Source: Modestobacter sp. Leaf380 (GTDB lineage Bacteria; Actinomycetota; Actinomycetes; Mycobacteriales; Geodermatophilaceae). Taken from it: a stretch of DNA of 64,000 nt. The stretch covers positions 1,249 to 65,248 of the forward strand of contig NZ_LMQC01000021.1 of assembly GCF_001424485.1 (NCBI RefSeq), written 5' to 3'. Shown one piece after another: positions 49,487 to 60,242 of the stretch (position 1 is the stretch's first letter; each line of letters starts with the position of its first letter). Under the pieces are notes generated by a model. It saw only the letters and a program-made list of their open reading frames with translations. It was not told the DNA's origin and did not search any database. The translations under genes were made by a program, and so were the position numbers.

Positions 49487-50442
49487 GCGCCCCAGCGCCG
49501 CCGCGCCCCCCGGGCCGGTCACTGGGTTCCTCGCTGCTGGACCAGGTGCTCGCCGAGACCGTCGACCCCGCCTACGCGCGGGCCGCCGAGGCCAGGCGGG
49601 CCCGCGCCGAGACCGCCGCGGCCAGCGGCTCCGCGCCGGTCCCCGAGCGCGGCCGACGCCGGGGGCAGGCCCTGGTCGCCGTCACCATGGTCCTGGCCGG
49701 CCTGCTCGCCGCCCTGACCTACTCCGAGGCCTCCTCGGGCGCCGAGGGCCGCGAGGAGATCCGCGAGGCGCTCATCGCCGACATCGACCGGGAGTCCGCC
49801 GTCACCGACGACCTGGTGACGTCGCTGACCGACCTGCAGGGCGAGGTGACCGCCGCCCGCGACGAGGCGCTGGCCGCCAGCTCCGTCGGCCAGCAGGCGC
49901 TGGCCCGGCTGGCCGCGGCCGAGGCCGGCGCCGCCGCCTCGCCCGTCCGCGGGCCGGGGCTGCTCGTCACGCTGGGCAACCCGCTGCCCTCGGCCGACGA
50001 GGACCCGGTGGGCGGGACCGGCACCGACGACCCCACCGCCGTGGTGCTGGACCGGGACCTGCAGCTGCTGGTCAACTCGCTGTGGGCCGCCGGCGCCGAG
50101 GCGATCAGCATCGACGGCCAGCGGCTGGGCCCCACGACGGCCATCCGGCAGGCCGGCGGGGCGATCCTGGTCGACTTCCGCCCGGTCAGCAGCCCCTACG
50201 AGGTGCTCGCCGTCGGCGACCCCGACCAGCTCAACAACGGCTTCCTGCGCTCCCCGGAGGCCACCTACCTGGCCAGCCTGGAGATCTCTTACGGGATGGT
50301 CTTCACCTTCGGCCGTGCCGACGACCTCGCCCTGGCCGGCGCCAGCAGCACCGAGCTGCGCGAGGCCGGTGTCGTGCCCGAGCCCACCGCGGCACCCGGC
50401 GACCCCGCCCCGGCGCCCGCCACCGACGAGGACGGAGACTGA
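49483..50442 (+). CDS. DUF881 membrane-anchored protein 1
   Basis: 319 aa; GTG 49483. One membrane helix (GQALVAVTMVLAGLLAALTYSEA) after a ~65-residue cytoplasmic part, then a coiled-coil (IADIDRESAVTDDLVTSLTDLQGEVTAARDEA) and the DUF881 domain, GPGLLVTLGNP with NSLWAAGAEAISIDGQRLGPTTAIRQAGGAILVDFRP. Counterpart of Rv1823. A cell-envelope or division role is suggested in the literature for DUF881 proteins. Confidence 0.9.
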   Translation: MSAPAPPRPPGRSLGSSLLDQVLAETVDPAYARAAEARRARAETAAASGSAPVPERGRRRGQALVAVTMVLAGLLAALTYSEASSGAEGREEIREALIADIDRESAVTDDLVTSLTDLQGEVTAARDEALAASSVGQQALARLAAAEAGAAASPVRGPGLLVTLGNPLPSADEDPVGGTGTDDPTAVVLDRDLQLLVNSLWAAGAEAISIDGQRLGPTTAIRQAGGAILVDFRPVSSPYEVLAVGDPDQLNNGFLRSPEATYLASLEISYGMVFTFGRADDLALAGASSTELREAGVVPEPTAAPGDPAPAPATDEDGD

Positions 50443-50446
50443 CCCG

Positions 50447-50779
50447 GTGATCCCCATCCTCGGCCTCGCGGTCGGCGTGGTGCTCGGCCTGCTGCTGGAC
50501 CCCAACGTCCCGGTGTGGCTGCAGCCCTACCTGCCGATCGCCGTCGTCGCCGCGCTCGACGCGGTCTTCGGCGGCATCCGCGCCCGCTTCGACGGGATCT
50601 TCGACGCCAAGGTGTTCGTGGTGTCCTTCGTGTCCAACGTCGTCGTCGCCGCGCTGATCGTCTTCCTCGGCGACCAGCTCGGCGTCGGCGCGCAGCTGTC
50701 CACGGCCGTCGTCGTCGTCCTGGGGATCAGGATCTTCGGCAACGCCGCGGCCATCCGCCGGCACCTGTTCCGGGCGTGA
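50447..50779 (+). CDS. sbp: Small basic membrane protein Sbp (DUF1290)
   Basis: 110 aa; GTG 50447. Three hydrophobic segments; LGLAVGVVLGLLLDPNVPVWLQPYLPIAVVAALDAVFGGIRA is the family hallmark, and GVGAQLSTAVVVVLGIRIFGNAAAIRRHLF the end. Found next to DUF881 genes in Gram-positive bacteria, as here (Rv1824 counterpart). Molecular function unknown. Confidence 0.92.
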   Translation: MIPILGLAVGVVLGLLLDPNVPVWLQPYLPIAVVAALDAVFGGIRARFDGIFDAKVFVVSFVSNVVVAALIVFLGDQLGVGAQLSTAVVVVLGIRIFGNAAAIRRHLFRA

Positions 50780-50789
50780 GGGCGGCCCG

Positions 50790-51563
50790 GTGAGCGAGCA
50801 GCAGGTGGACCGGCCCGACGACACCGCGGCCGCGGCTGCGGAGCCCGAGCAGTCCCCGTGGCGCCGGTGGCGCTCGGGACGACGGGACCGGCTGGCGGCC
50901 GCGCTCATCGGCGTGCTGACGCTGCTGCTGGGCTTCGCCTTCGCCGTCCAGGTGCGCAGCACCGACGCCGACGGCACCTACGCCGGGGCGCGCGAGGAGG
51001 ACCTGGTCCGCATCCTCGACGAGGTGAACGCCCGGGAGGACCGGCTGCGCGACCAGATCGCCGAGCAGCGCGCGGCCCTGGAGCAGCTGACGAACTCCGA
51101 CAGCCAGGCGGCCACCGCACTCAGCGAGGCCGAGCAGCGGGCCACCGCGCTGGGCATCCTCAACGGCACCATCCCCGCCCAGGGCCCCGGGATCACCATG
51201 ACCATCACCGACCCGGCGGGGGAGGTGTCGGCGGCGGTGCTGCTCAACGTGGTCCAGGAGCTGCGCGGCGCGGGTGCGGAGACCATGCAGGTCGACGGGG
51301 TGCGGATCGGGGTGTCCAGCGCGGTGACCGGTGACCCCGGCGCGCTGCAGATCGACGGCGAGGACCTGCAGGCCCCCTACGAGGTGGTCGCCATCGGGTC
51401 GGCCCAGGACCTGTCCGTGGCCATGCAGATCCCCACCGGGGTCAGCTCCACGGTCCGCGGCAAGGGCGGCGACGTCCGGATCGAGCAGTCGGACCTGGTC
51501 GTCGTCGACGCGTTGCGGGTGCTCGACGACCCTCAATACGCTGACCCCGACGACGGCGACTGA
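50790..51563 (+). CDS. DUF881 membrane-anchored protein 2
   Basis: 257 aa; GTG 50790. One membrane helix (LAAALIGVLTLLLGFAFAVQV), a coiled coil (REEDLVRILDEVNAREDRLRDQIAEQRAALEQL) and DUF881 core GPGITMTITDPAGEVSAAVLLNVVQELRGAGAETMQVDGVRIG. Paralogue of the gene at 49483 with sbp between, matching Rv1823-Rv1825. Confidence 0.9.
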   Translation: MSEQQVDRPDDTAAAAAEPEQSPWRRWRSGRRDRLAAALIGVLTLLLGFAFAVQVRSTDADGTYAGAREEDLVRILDEVNAREDRLRDQIAEQRAALEQLTNSDSQAATALSEAEQRATALGILNGTIPAQGPGITMTITDPAGEVSAAVLLNVVQELRGAGAETMQVDGVRIGVSSAVTGDPGALQIDGEDLQAPYEVVAIGSAQDLSVAMQIPTGVSSTVRGKGGDVRIEQSDLVVVDALRVLDDPQYADPDDGD

Positions 51564-51640
51564 CACCGGCCCACGCCCCGCGTGGACCGCGACCCGGCAC
51601 CCGGGCCCGCCGCAACCCCCTCACCTCCAGGAGACCCCTC

Positions 51641-52045
51641 GTGAGCACGCCTGACGACCGCCGCTACACCGACCAGCACGAGTGGGCCCAGGTCCAGGGG
51701 CCCGCCGGGGCCGCCACGGTGGTGCGGATCGGCATCACCGACCACGCCCAGGACGCCCTGGGCGACATCGTCTTCGTGCAGCTGCCCGAGGTCGGCGAGG
51801 AGATCGCCCCCGGCACCGCGATCGGCGAGGTCGAGTCGACCAAGAGCGTGTCGGACGTCTACGCCCCGCTGGCCGGCACCGTGAGCGCCGTCAACGGCGC
51901 CCTGGCCGAGACCCCGGAGACCGTCAACTCCGACCCGTACGGGGAGGGCTGGCTGATCGAGATCGAGGTCACCGGCGACGACGGCGACCCCACCGAGCCG
52001 CTGCTGGACGCCGCCGCCTACCAGGCGCTCGTCGAGCAGGGCTGA
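51641..52045 (+). CDS. gcvH: Glycine cleavage system H protein
   Basis: 134 aa. RYTDQHEWAQVQ start, ITDHAQDALGDIVFVQLPEVGEEI and lipoylated Lys68 in GEVESTKSVSDVYAP. NSDPYGEGWLIEIEV is the C-terminal mark. The lipoyl arm carries the aminomethyl group between the P, T and L proteins. gcvP lies 9 kb downstream; gcvT and an L-protein gene are not in the window. Confidence 0.96.
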   Translation: MSTPDDRRYTDQHEWAQVQGPAGAATVVRIGITDHAQDALGDIVFVQLPEVGEEIAPGTAIGEVESTKSVSDVYAPLAGTVSAVNGALAETPETVNSDPYGEGWLIEIEVTGDDGDPTEPLLDAAAYQALVEQG

Positions 52046-52316
52046 CGGCCCGCCGTCCCCGTCCCGGGTGCGGCGATCACTATGCTCGGACCCGCCGGTC
52101 GGCAAGACCTCGACGACCGGCGCGCACCACCGGGTGGGGGCAGACCCTCACCCTCCAGGTCCGGTTGACCCTCGGGTCGGCCGACTGGTTCCATGACCCC
52201 GGCCCGCCCGCTCCTGCGGCGGCCGACCCACGGCGGGCCACCCGGCCCACCGTCCGCCGGCCGGCCGCGGCCCGAGAGGGACGCGGCGGCGCCGCCTGCT
52301 CACCGGAGGAGAACCC

Positions 52317-52835
52317 GTGCACTGCACTCGTTGTGGACACCAGAACCCCGAGGGCAGTCGCTTCTGCGCGCAGTGCGGCTCCGCCCTCTCTCCCGAGCGC
52401 GTCGGTGAGTCCACCAGCGTGATCCCCAAGGTCGGCGGTGAGGACTCCGGTGAGCAGGCCGAGGTCGTCGAGTCCCCGGCCGACGCGCACGCCGGTGCCG
52501 TCGAGTCCCTGCCCGCGGGGTCGGCGCTGCTGGTCGTCAAGCGCGGCCCGAACGCCGGCAGCCGGTTCCTCCTGGACCAGGAGGTCACCACCGCCGGTCG
52601 GCACCCCGACAGCGACATCTTCCTCGACGACGTGACCGTGAGCCGCCGGCACGTGGAGTTCCACCGCGAGGGCGGCGGCTTCACCGTGCACGACGTCGGC
52701 AGCCTCAACGGCACCTACGTCAACCGCGAGCCGGTCGACGTCGCCTCCCTGGCCGGCGGTGACGAGGTCCAGATCGGCAAGTTCCGGCTCGTCTACCTGA
52801 CCGGGCCGCGCACCGGCGAGCCCGCCTCGTCGTGA
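52317..52835 (+). CDS. garA: GarA/OdhI-like FHA protein with N-terminal zinc ribbon
   Basis: 172 aa. The N-terminus MHCTRCGHQNPEGSRFCAQCG is a C-x2-C / C-x2-C ribbon. GESTSVIPK is in the place of the phospho-threonine ETTS motif, and the FHA domain GSRFLLDQEVTTAGRHPDSDIFLDD with VSRRHVEF and SLNGTYVN is complete. In GarA the phosphorylated N-terminus binds the FHA domain and releases 2-oxoglutarate dehydrogenase and glutamate dehydrogenase. M. tuberculosis GarA (Rv1827) has no zinc ribbon that I recall. Overlaps the ftsR gene by 4 bp. Confidence 0.9.
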   Translation: MHCTRCGHQNPEGSRFCAQCGSALSPERVGESTSVIPKVGGEDSGEQAEVVESPADAHAGAVESLPAGSALLVVKRGPNAGSRFLLDQEVTTAGRHPDSDIFLDDVTVSRRHVEFHREGGGFTVHDVGSLNGTYVNREPVDVASLAGGDEVQIGKFRLVYLTGPRTGEPASS

Positions 52836-53626
52836 CCGCGGCGCCCCGGCCCGAGCCGGACGCCGACACCCAGCCCCGGTTCACCATCGGCGAGGTCCTG
52901 GCCAGCGTGCGCGGGGAGTTCCCCGACGTCACGATCTCCAAGATCCGCTACCTCGAGGGCGAGGACCTGGTCCACCCGCAGCGGACGCCGTCGGGGTACC
53001 GCAAGTTCTCCACCTCCGACGTCGCCCGGCTGCGCTTCGTGCTGGCCGCGCAGCGGGACCAGTACCTGCCGCTGCGCGTCATCAAGGAGCACCTGGACGC
53101 CCTGGACCGCGGGGAGCCGCTGCCCGACGGGACCACCCGGGTGACCGGCCAGCCCCCGGTCCCGGCGTCGGCCCCCGACCCCGACCCGGAGCCGACGCCC
53201 GTGGGCAGCGGCGCCGAGGCCGCGGTCGACGACGTCGCGGCCGGGGAGCCGATGTCCCCCGAGGACTTCGGGGCCGCCGCCGGGCTCGACCCGGTCCAGC
53301 TGGCCGACTGCGTGCAGTACGGCCTGCTGACCCCCGACGCCCAGGGGCGCCACCCGGTCGCCGACCTGCCGATCGCCAGCGCGGCCGGTGGCCTGGCGCG
53401 GCACGGCATCGAGGCCCGGCACCTGCGGGTCTACCGCAGTGGGGCCGAGCGGGAGGCCCAGCTGCTCGAGCAGGTCGTGGCACCGGGCCTGCGGGCCCGC
53501 TCGGAGGAGGCGCACACCCGCGCCGCCGAGCAGCTGCGCGACCTCGCCGCGCTGTCGGCCCAGCTGCACACCGCGCTGCTGGAGTCCCGGCTGCGTGACG
53601 TCCTCGGGGAGCCCCTGGCCGACTGA
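52832..53626 (+). CDS. ftsR: FtsR-like MerR-fold regulator of cell division
   Basis: 264 aa. The winged HTH reads FTIGEVLASVRGEFPDVTISKIRYLEGEDLVHPQRTPSGYRKFS, followed by ARLRFVLAAQRDQYLPLRVIKEHLDALDRG, typical of FtsR/Rv1828. After a Pro-rich linker, a C-terminal ~110-aa domain (EDFGAAAGLDPVQLADCVQYGLL; HLRVYRSGAEREAQLLEQVVAP) is the conserved effector part. FtsR activates ftsZ in Corynebacterium. GTG overlaps the garA stop. Confidence 0.88.
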   Translation: MTAAPRPEPDADTQPRFTIGEVLASVRGEFPDVTISKIRYLEGEDLVHPQRTPSGYRKFSTSDVARLRFVLAAQRDQYLPLRVIKEHLDALDRGEPLPDGTTRVTGQPPVPASAPDPDPEPTPVGSGAEAAVDDVAAGEPMSPEDFGAAAGLDPVQLADCVQYGLLTPDAQGRHPVADLPIASAAGGLARHGIEARHLRVYRSGAEREAQLLEQVVAPGLRARSEEAHTRAAEQLRDLAALSAQLHTALLESRLRDVLGEPLAD

Positions 53627-53776
53627 GGCGGGCGTACCGTGTCGCCGTACGGACGGTGACCCGGACGCCCCTCCCCGGGGTCCCGGCGGCACCGGCCCGG
53701 ACAGACCAGACGACACCCGCCGACGCCGGGCCGCACACCGCGGCCGCCGTCGGCACCACGCGGGAGGAGCCACACC

Positions 53777-54268
53777 GTGCAGGAGCTGCGAGTCGTCGGT
53801 GTCCGGGTCGAGCTGCCCGGCAACCAGCCCATCCTGCTGCTGAAGGAGACCCAGGGGGAGCGTTACCTCCCGATCTGGATCGGCGCGGTCGAGGCTGCCG
53901 CCATCGCCTTCGAGCAGCAGGGCGTCCGGCCGGCGCGGCCGATGACGCACGACCTGCTGCGCGAGGTGGTGACCGCCCTGGGCGCGAGCCTGGAGGCCGT
54001 GCACATCACCGAGATGCGCGACGGCATCTACATCGCCGAGCTGGTCTTCGGGGACGAGCGCACCGTCAGCGCCCGCCCCTCGGACGCCGTCGCCCTGGCC
54101 GTGCGGACCGGTGCCCCCATCTACGGCGCCGAGCAGCTGCTCGACGAGGTGGGCATCGAGATCCCGGACGAGCAGGAGGACGAGGTCGAGAAGTTCCGCG
54201 AGTTCCTCGACCAGATCAGCCCCGAGGACTTCGAGGCCGGCTCCGGCGGTCCGGGCACCCAGTCCTGA
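53777..54268 (+). CDS. DUF151 bifunctional nuclease family protein
   Basis: 163 aa; GTG 53777. VVGVRVELPGNQPILLLKETQGERYLPIWIGAVEAAAIAFEQQGV, PMTHDLLREVVTALGA and SARPSDAVALAVRTGAPI are family signatures. Equivalent to Rv1829 in the conserved order. Plant and bacterial homologues have RNase and DNase activity; the role here is unknown. The acidic C-terminus (EDEVEKFREFLDQISPEDFE) is usual. Confidence 0.92.
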   Translation: MQELRVVGVRVELPGNQPILLLKETQGERYLPIWIGAVEAAAIAFEQQGVRPARPMTHDLLREVVTALGASLEAVHITEMRDGIYIAELVFGDERTVSARPSDAVALAVRTGAPIYGAEQLLDEVGIEIPDEQEDEVEKFREFLDQISPEDFEAGSGGPGTQS

Positions 54269-54361
54269 CTGGCGGTGACCGTGTGACCACGCACCGAGGG
54301 TCCGCAGGTCACGGTCCGGTCACCCTCTCGGGTGAGCTGCTCGACACGCCGTCGCCCTCGG

Positions 54362-54431
54362 TTGACCGCCCCTGGGCACGGGCCTAGGTTCGCAGAACGA
54401 CCCCGGTGTGACTCACACGGATGTGACTCAC
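54362..54431 (+). promoter_or_regulatory. Promoter and direct repeats upstream of the merR gene
   Basis: TTGACC (54362-54367) and TAGGTT (54385-54390) are separated by 17 bp, a good sigma-A-type promoter. Just downstream, TGTGACTCAC occurs twice (54407-54416 and 54422-54431) with a 15-bp period. The repeats overlap the early transcript and may be an autoregulatory site for the MerR protein encoded next. Confidence 0.6.
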
Positions 54432-54489
54432 GGGTTGCGCGACACCAGCCCCGACCACGGGGCGGACGCACCACGAGGAGGACGCTGAC

Positions 54490-55056
54490 GTGAGCGATCA
54501 GAACAGCGGGCAGGGCCAGCTGTTCACCGACGCAGCAGTCGGCGCACCCTCCTACGACGAGGCCGACAGCGAGGCCTTCGGCTACCGCGGTCCCACGGCG
54601 TGTGCCGCCGCTGGTATCACCTATCGGCAGTTGGACTACTGGGCGAGAACAGGTCTGGTCTCCCCGTCGGTCCGCACCGCCACCGGGTCGGGCACCCAGC
54701 GCCTCTACAGCTTCCGCGACATCCTCGTCCTCAAGGTCGTCAAGCGACTGCTGGACACCGGGGTCTCGCTGCAGAACATCCGCAAGGCCGTCGACCACCT
54801 GCGTACGCGGGGGGTCAAGGAGCTGTCCAACATCACGCTGCTCTCCGACGGCGCGACCGTCTACGAGTGCACCTCCGCCGAGGAGGTCGTCGACCTGCTC
54901 GCCGGCGGCCAGGGCGTGTTCGGCATCGCCGTGTCCGGTGCGTTGCGCGAGCTGTCCGGTGAGCTCGCCGAGCTGCCCGCCGAGCGCATCGACGGGCGCA
55001 CGCTCGACGCCGACGACGAGCTGTCCGCCCGCCGCCGCCGTCGCGCCACCGCCTGA
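54490..55056 (+). CDS. MerR-family regulator (Rv1830-type)
   Basis: 188 aa. HTH: FGYRGPTACAAAGITYRQLDYWARTGLVSPSVRTATGSGTQRLYSFRD, then helix LVLKVVKRLLDTGVSLQNIRKAVDHLRTRG and the small C-terminal dimer/effector part (LLSDGATVYECTSAEEVVDLLAGGQGVFGIAV). It is the usual neighbour between the DUF151 gene and gcvP; Rv1830 homologues affect growth and division. A terminator follows directly. Confidence 0.92.
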   Translation: MSDQNSGQGQLFTDAAVGAPSYDEADSEAFGYRGPTACAAAGITYRQLDYWARTGLVSPSVRTATGSGTQRLYSFRDILVLKVVKRLLDTGVSLQNIRKAVDHLRTRGVKELSNITLLSDGATVYECTSAEEVVDLLAGGQGVFGIAVSGALRELSGELAELPAERIDGRTLDADDELSARRRRRATA

Positions 55057-55068
55057 GCCACACCCTCC

Positions 55069-55102
55069 CGAGAGCCCCCGCCGGCAACGGCGGGGGCTCT
55101 CG
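55069..55102 (+). terminator. GNRA-loop terminator after merR
   Basis: A perfect 15-bp stem (55069-55083 with 55088-55102) closed by a GCAA tetraloop, 12 bp after the merR stop. A -10-like TAGCGT at 55153 then serves gcvP, so gcvP is its own unit. Confidence 0.85.
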
Positions 55103-55168
55103 TGCGTCCAGGCCCCACGCGCCCGTTCCGTCACCGGCCGGACGCGCTCCGCTGGTAGCGTCTGAGCA

Positions 55169-58168
<3,000 letters not shown>

Positions 58169-58185
58169 GCCGGCTCAGCGCGGGG

Positions 58186-58575
58186 TCAGCCCGGGGTCTT
58201 CACCGTGACCACCGGGCAGTGTGCCTCGGCGATCACCCGCATGGCGTTGCTGCCCAGCAGAAACTTCATGGTCACCGACCGGCGTCGCACCGGCAGCACC
58301 ACCATGTCCGCGCCCTCGGACAGGGTGATGAGCGCCTGGGCGACGTCCTCGGGCTGCTCGTGGAGCACGTAGTCCACCCCGGCAGCGGCGGTCGCGGACT
58401 CGATGAGGTCCCGGGTGGCCACCGACAGGTGCACCGGTGCGCTGGGGGTGTCCCCGGTGCTGGGCACCAGGACGGCGGTGGTCTGCAGCCGGCGGGCCCG
58501 CTTCAGGCCCCAGGTCAGGGCGGCGCTGCCTTCGGGACGGTCGTTGACGGCGATGACGACGGGTGCGGGGGTCAC
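58186..58575 (-). CDS. Universal stress protein (UspA family)
   Basis: 129 aa. VVIAVNDRPEGSAALTWGLKRAR start and the C-terminal LLGSNAMRVIAEAHCPVVTV; the usual G-x2-G-x9-G-S/T ATP motif is only partly kept (the middle glycines differ), so nucleotide binding is uncertain. It lies 52 bp downstream of the CitMHS carrier on the same strand and may be co-transcribed. Confidence 0.88.
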   Translation of the reverse strand: MTPAPVVIAVNDRPEGSAALTWGLKRARRLQTTAVLVPSTGDTPSAPVHLSVATRDLIESATAAAGVDYVLHEQPEDVAQALITLSEGADMVVLPVRRRSVTMKFLLGSNAMRVIAEAHCPVVTVKTPG

Positions 58576-58627
58576 GGTCTCTCCTGGGTGCTCGTGCTCG
58601 GGTGTGTGGGTGTGCCTGGGCCGGCCG

Positions 58628-60067
58628 TCACGCTCGGAAGGGGACGACGCCGATCAGCAGCGCGACGGCCAGCATCGACAGCGAGCACAGCGCGGCCCGC
58701 CAGATGACCTTCTTGTGGTGGTCGGCCAGGTCGACTCGGGCCAGCGAGATCAGCAGCAGCATCGCGGGGACCAGCGGGCTGGTCATGTGCACCGGCTGGC
58801 CGATGATCGAGGCGCGCGCCATCTCGACCGGGGTGATGCCGTAGTTGGCCGCGGCCTCGGACAGGATCGGCAGCACGCCGAAGTAGAAGGCGTCGTTGCT
58901 CAGGAAGAACGTCAACGGCATCGACAGCACACCGGTGAGGACGGCGAAGTACGGCCCCCAGCTCTCCGGGACGACGTCGACGATCCAGCCGGCCATCGCG
59001 GTGTCCATGCCGGTGGCCGAGAGCACGGCGACCAGCACGGCGGCGGCGAACACCATGGAGACCACGGCGACGATCGAGGACGCGTGCTCCTTGATCCGCT
59101 CGGCCTGCTCGGCCGGGCTGGGGAAGTTCACCAGCAGGGCGATCGCACTGAAGACCATGAAGACGAAGAACAGCGGGACCAGGTCCAGGCCGAGCAGCAC
59201 CAGCAGGGCGACGGTGAGCGAGGCGTTGAACCACAGGAGTCCCGGCCGCAGGCTGGCCCGTTCGGGATCCAGGCCGGTCGCGGCGGGGCCGTCGGCGTCC
59301 TCGGGGGTGGTGGGGACGTCGTCGGCCTCGCTGTCGTCGTCGCCGCCCGCCGGGCGCGCCACCGGACGGCGTCCGCCACCGGGCCCGCCGGTGCGGAACG
59401 CGCCGACCCCGGCGAGCTCCTGCTCACGGACCTCGGTGAGGGAGATGCCCCGCTTGGCGAGCCTGCGCCGCTCGCCCAGGCCCATCAGGACCGACAGCAG
59501 CAGTACCATCGCGAACCCGGCGACCATGCTGGGCACCATCGGGTTGAACAGCTCGGTGGGGGAGACGTCCAGCGCCGTGGCCGCCCGGATGGTGGGCCCG
59601 CCCCAGGGCAGGATGTTGAAGACGCCGTTGGCCAGGTTCGCCGCGACGGTCAGCGTCACCGGGGACAGCCCCAGCCGCAGGTAGATGGGCAGCATGGCCG
59701 AGACGGTGATGATGAACGTCGTCGAGCCGTCGCCGTCGAGGGAGACCACGCCGGCCAGCAGGGCGGTGCCCACGACCACCCGCACCGGGTCGTCACCGCA
59801 GACCCGCAGGATGCCCTTGATCAGCGGGTCGAAGAGGCCCACGTCGATCATCAGGCCGAAGAAGATGATCGCGAAGAACAACAGCGCCGCGGTCGTGGCG
59901 AACCCGCCGACCTGTTCCTCCACGGCGTCACCGAGGTCCGACCCGGCACCCGCGACGATCCCGAAGACCACCGGGACCAGGATCAGGGCGACCACCGGCG
60001 AGAGCCGCTTGGTCAGGATCAGGGCCATGAACACGGCGACCATGCCGAATCCGAGAAGTACGAGCAT
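58628..60067 (-). CDS. CitMHS-family metal-citrate/tricarboxylate transporter
   Basis: 479 aa, ATG 60067. About 11-12 hydrophobic segments; GVVSLDGDGSTTFIITVSAMLPIYLRLG, ANGVFNILPWGGPTIRAA and FFLSNDAFYFGVLPILSEAA, QPVHMTSPLVPA are CitMHS signatures. A ~60-aa hydrophilic loop (GGPGGGRRPVARPAGGDDD) splits the halves. It imports citrate as a metal complex. Divergent from a CitA/CitB-type two-component system that should control it. Confidence 0.92.
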   Translation of the reverse strand: MLVLLGFGMVAVFMALILTKRLSPVVALILVPVVFGIVAGAGSDLGDAVEEQVGGFATTAALLFFAIIFFGLMIDVGLFDPLIKGILRVCGDDPVRVVVGTALLAGVVSLDGDGSTTFIITVSAMLPIYLRLGLSPVTLTVAANLANGVFNILPWGGPTIRAATALDVSPTELFNPMVPSMVAGFAMVLLLSVLMGLGERRRLAKRGISLTEVREQELAGVGAFRTGGPGGGRRPVARPAGGDDDSEADDVPTTPEDADGPAATGLDPERASLRPGLLWFNASLTVALLVLLGLDLVPLFFVFMVFSAIALLVNFPSPAEQAERIKEHASSIVAVVSMVFAAAVLVAVLSATGMDTAMAGWIVDVVPESWGPYFAVLTGVLSMPLTFFLSNDAFYFGVLPILSEAAANYGITPVEMARASIIGQPVHMTSPLVPAMLLLISLARVDLADHHKKVIWRAALCSLSMLAVALLIGVVPFRA

Positions 60068-60201
60068 CGTCGCTCCATCCGATCTGGACGGGCCCGGTGT
60101 GCGGGCCCCCGCCGACCCGACCGGTCGCGGTGGTCCGACGCTAGGAGGGGTGGCGTGCGTCACCGGGCTTGCGCGCGCAGAGATCGGTTGTCCGCGATGA
60201 C

Positions 60202-60228
60202 CTCGTTGTGCTCGTTGTGCGCAACGAG
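60202..60228. promoter_or_regulatory. Repeat element in the citrate divergent promoter
   Basis: CTCGTTGTG occurs twice in tandem (60202-60210, 60211-60219), and the second copy forms an 18-bp near-palindrome with GCAACGAG to 60228. It lies 15 bp before the kinase start and about 135 bp from the carrier start. Candidate binding site of the CitB-type regulator. Confidence 0.5.
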
Positions 60229-60242
60229 CCGGGTAGCCTCCG

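Noticed and set aside
55057-55168. Possible glycine riboswitch before gcvP
   Set aside because: The 112-bp gap is mostly the merR terminator and a short promoter. There is no room for a glycine aptamer.
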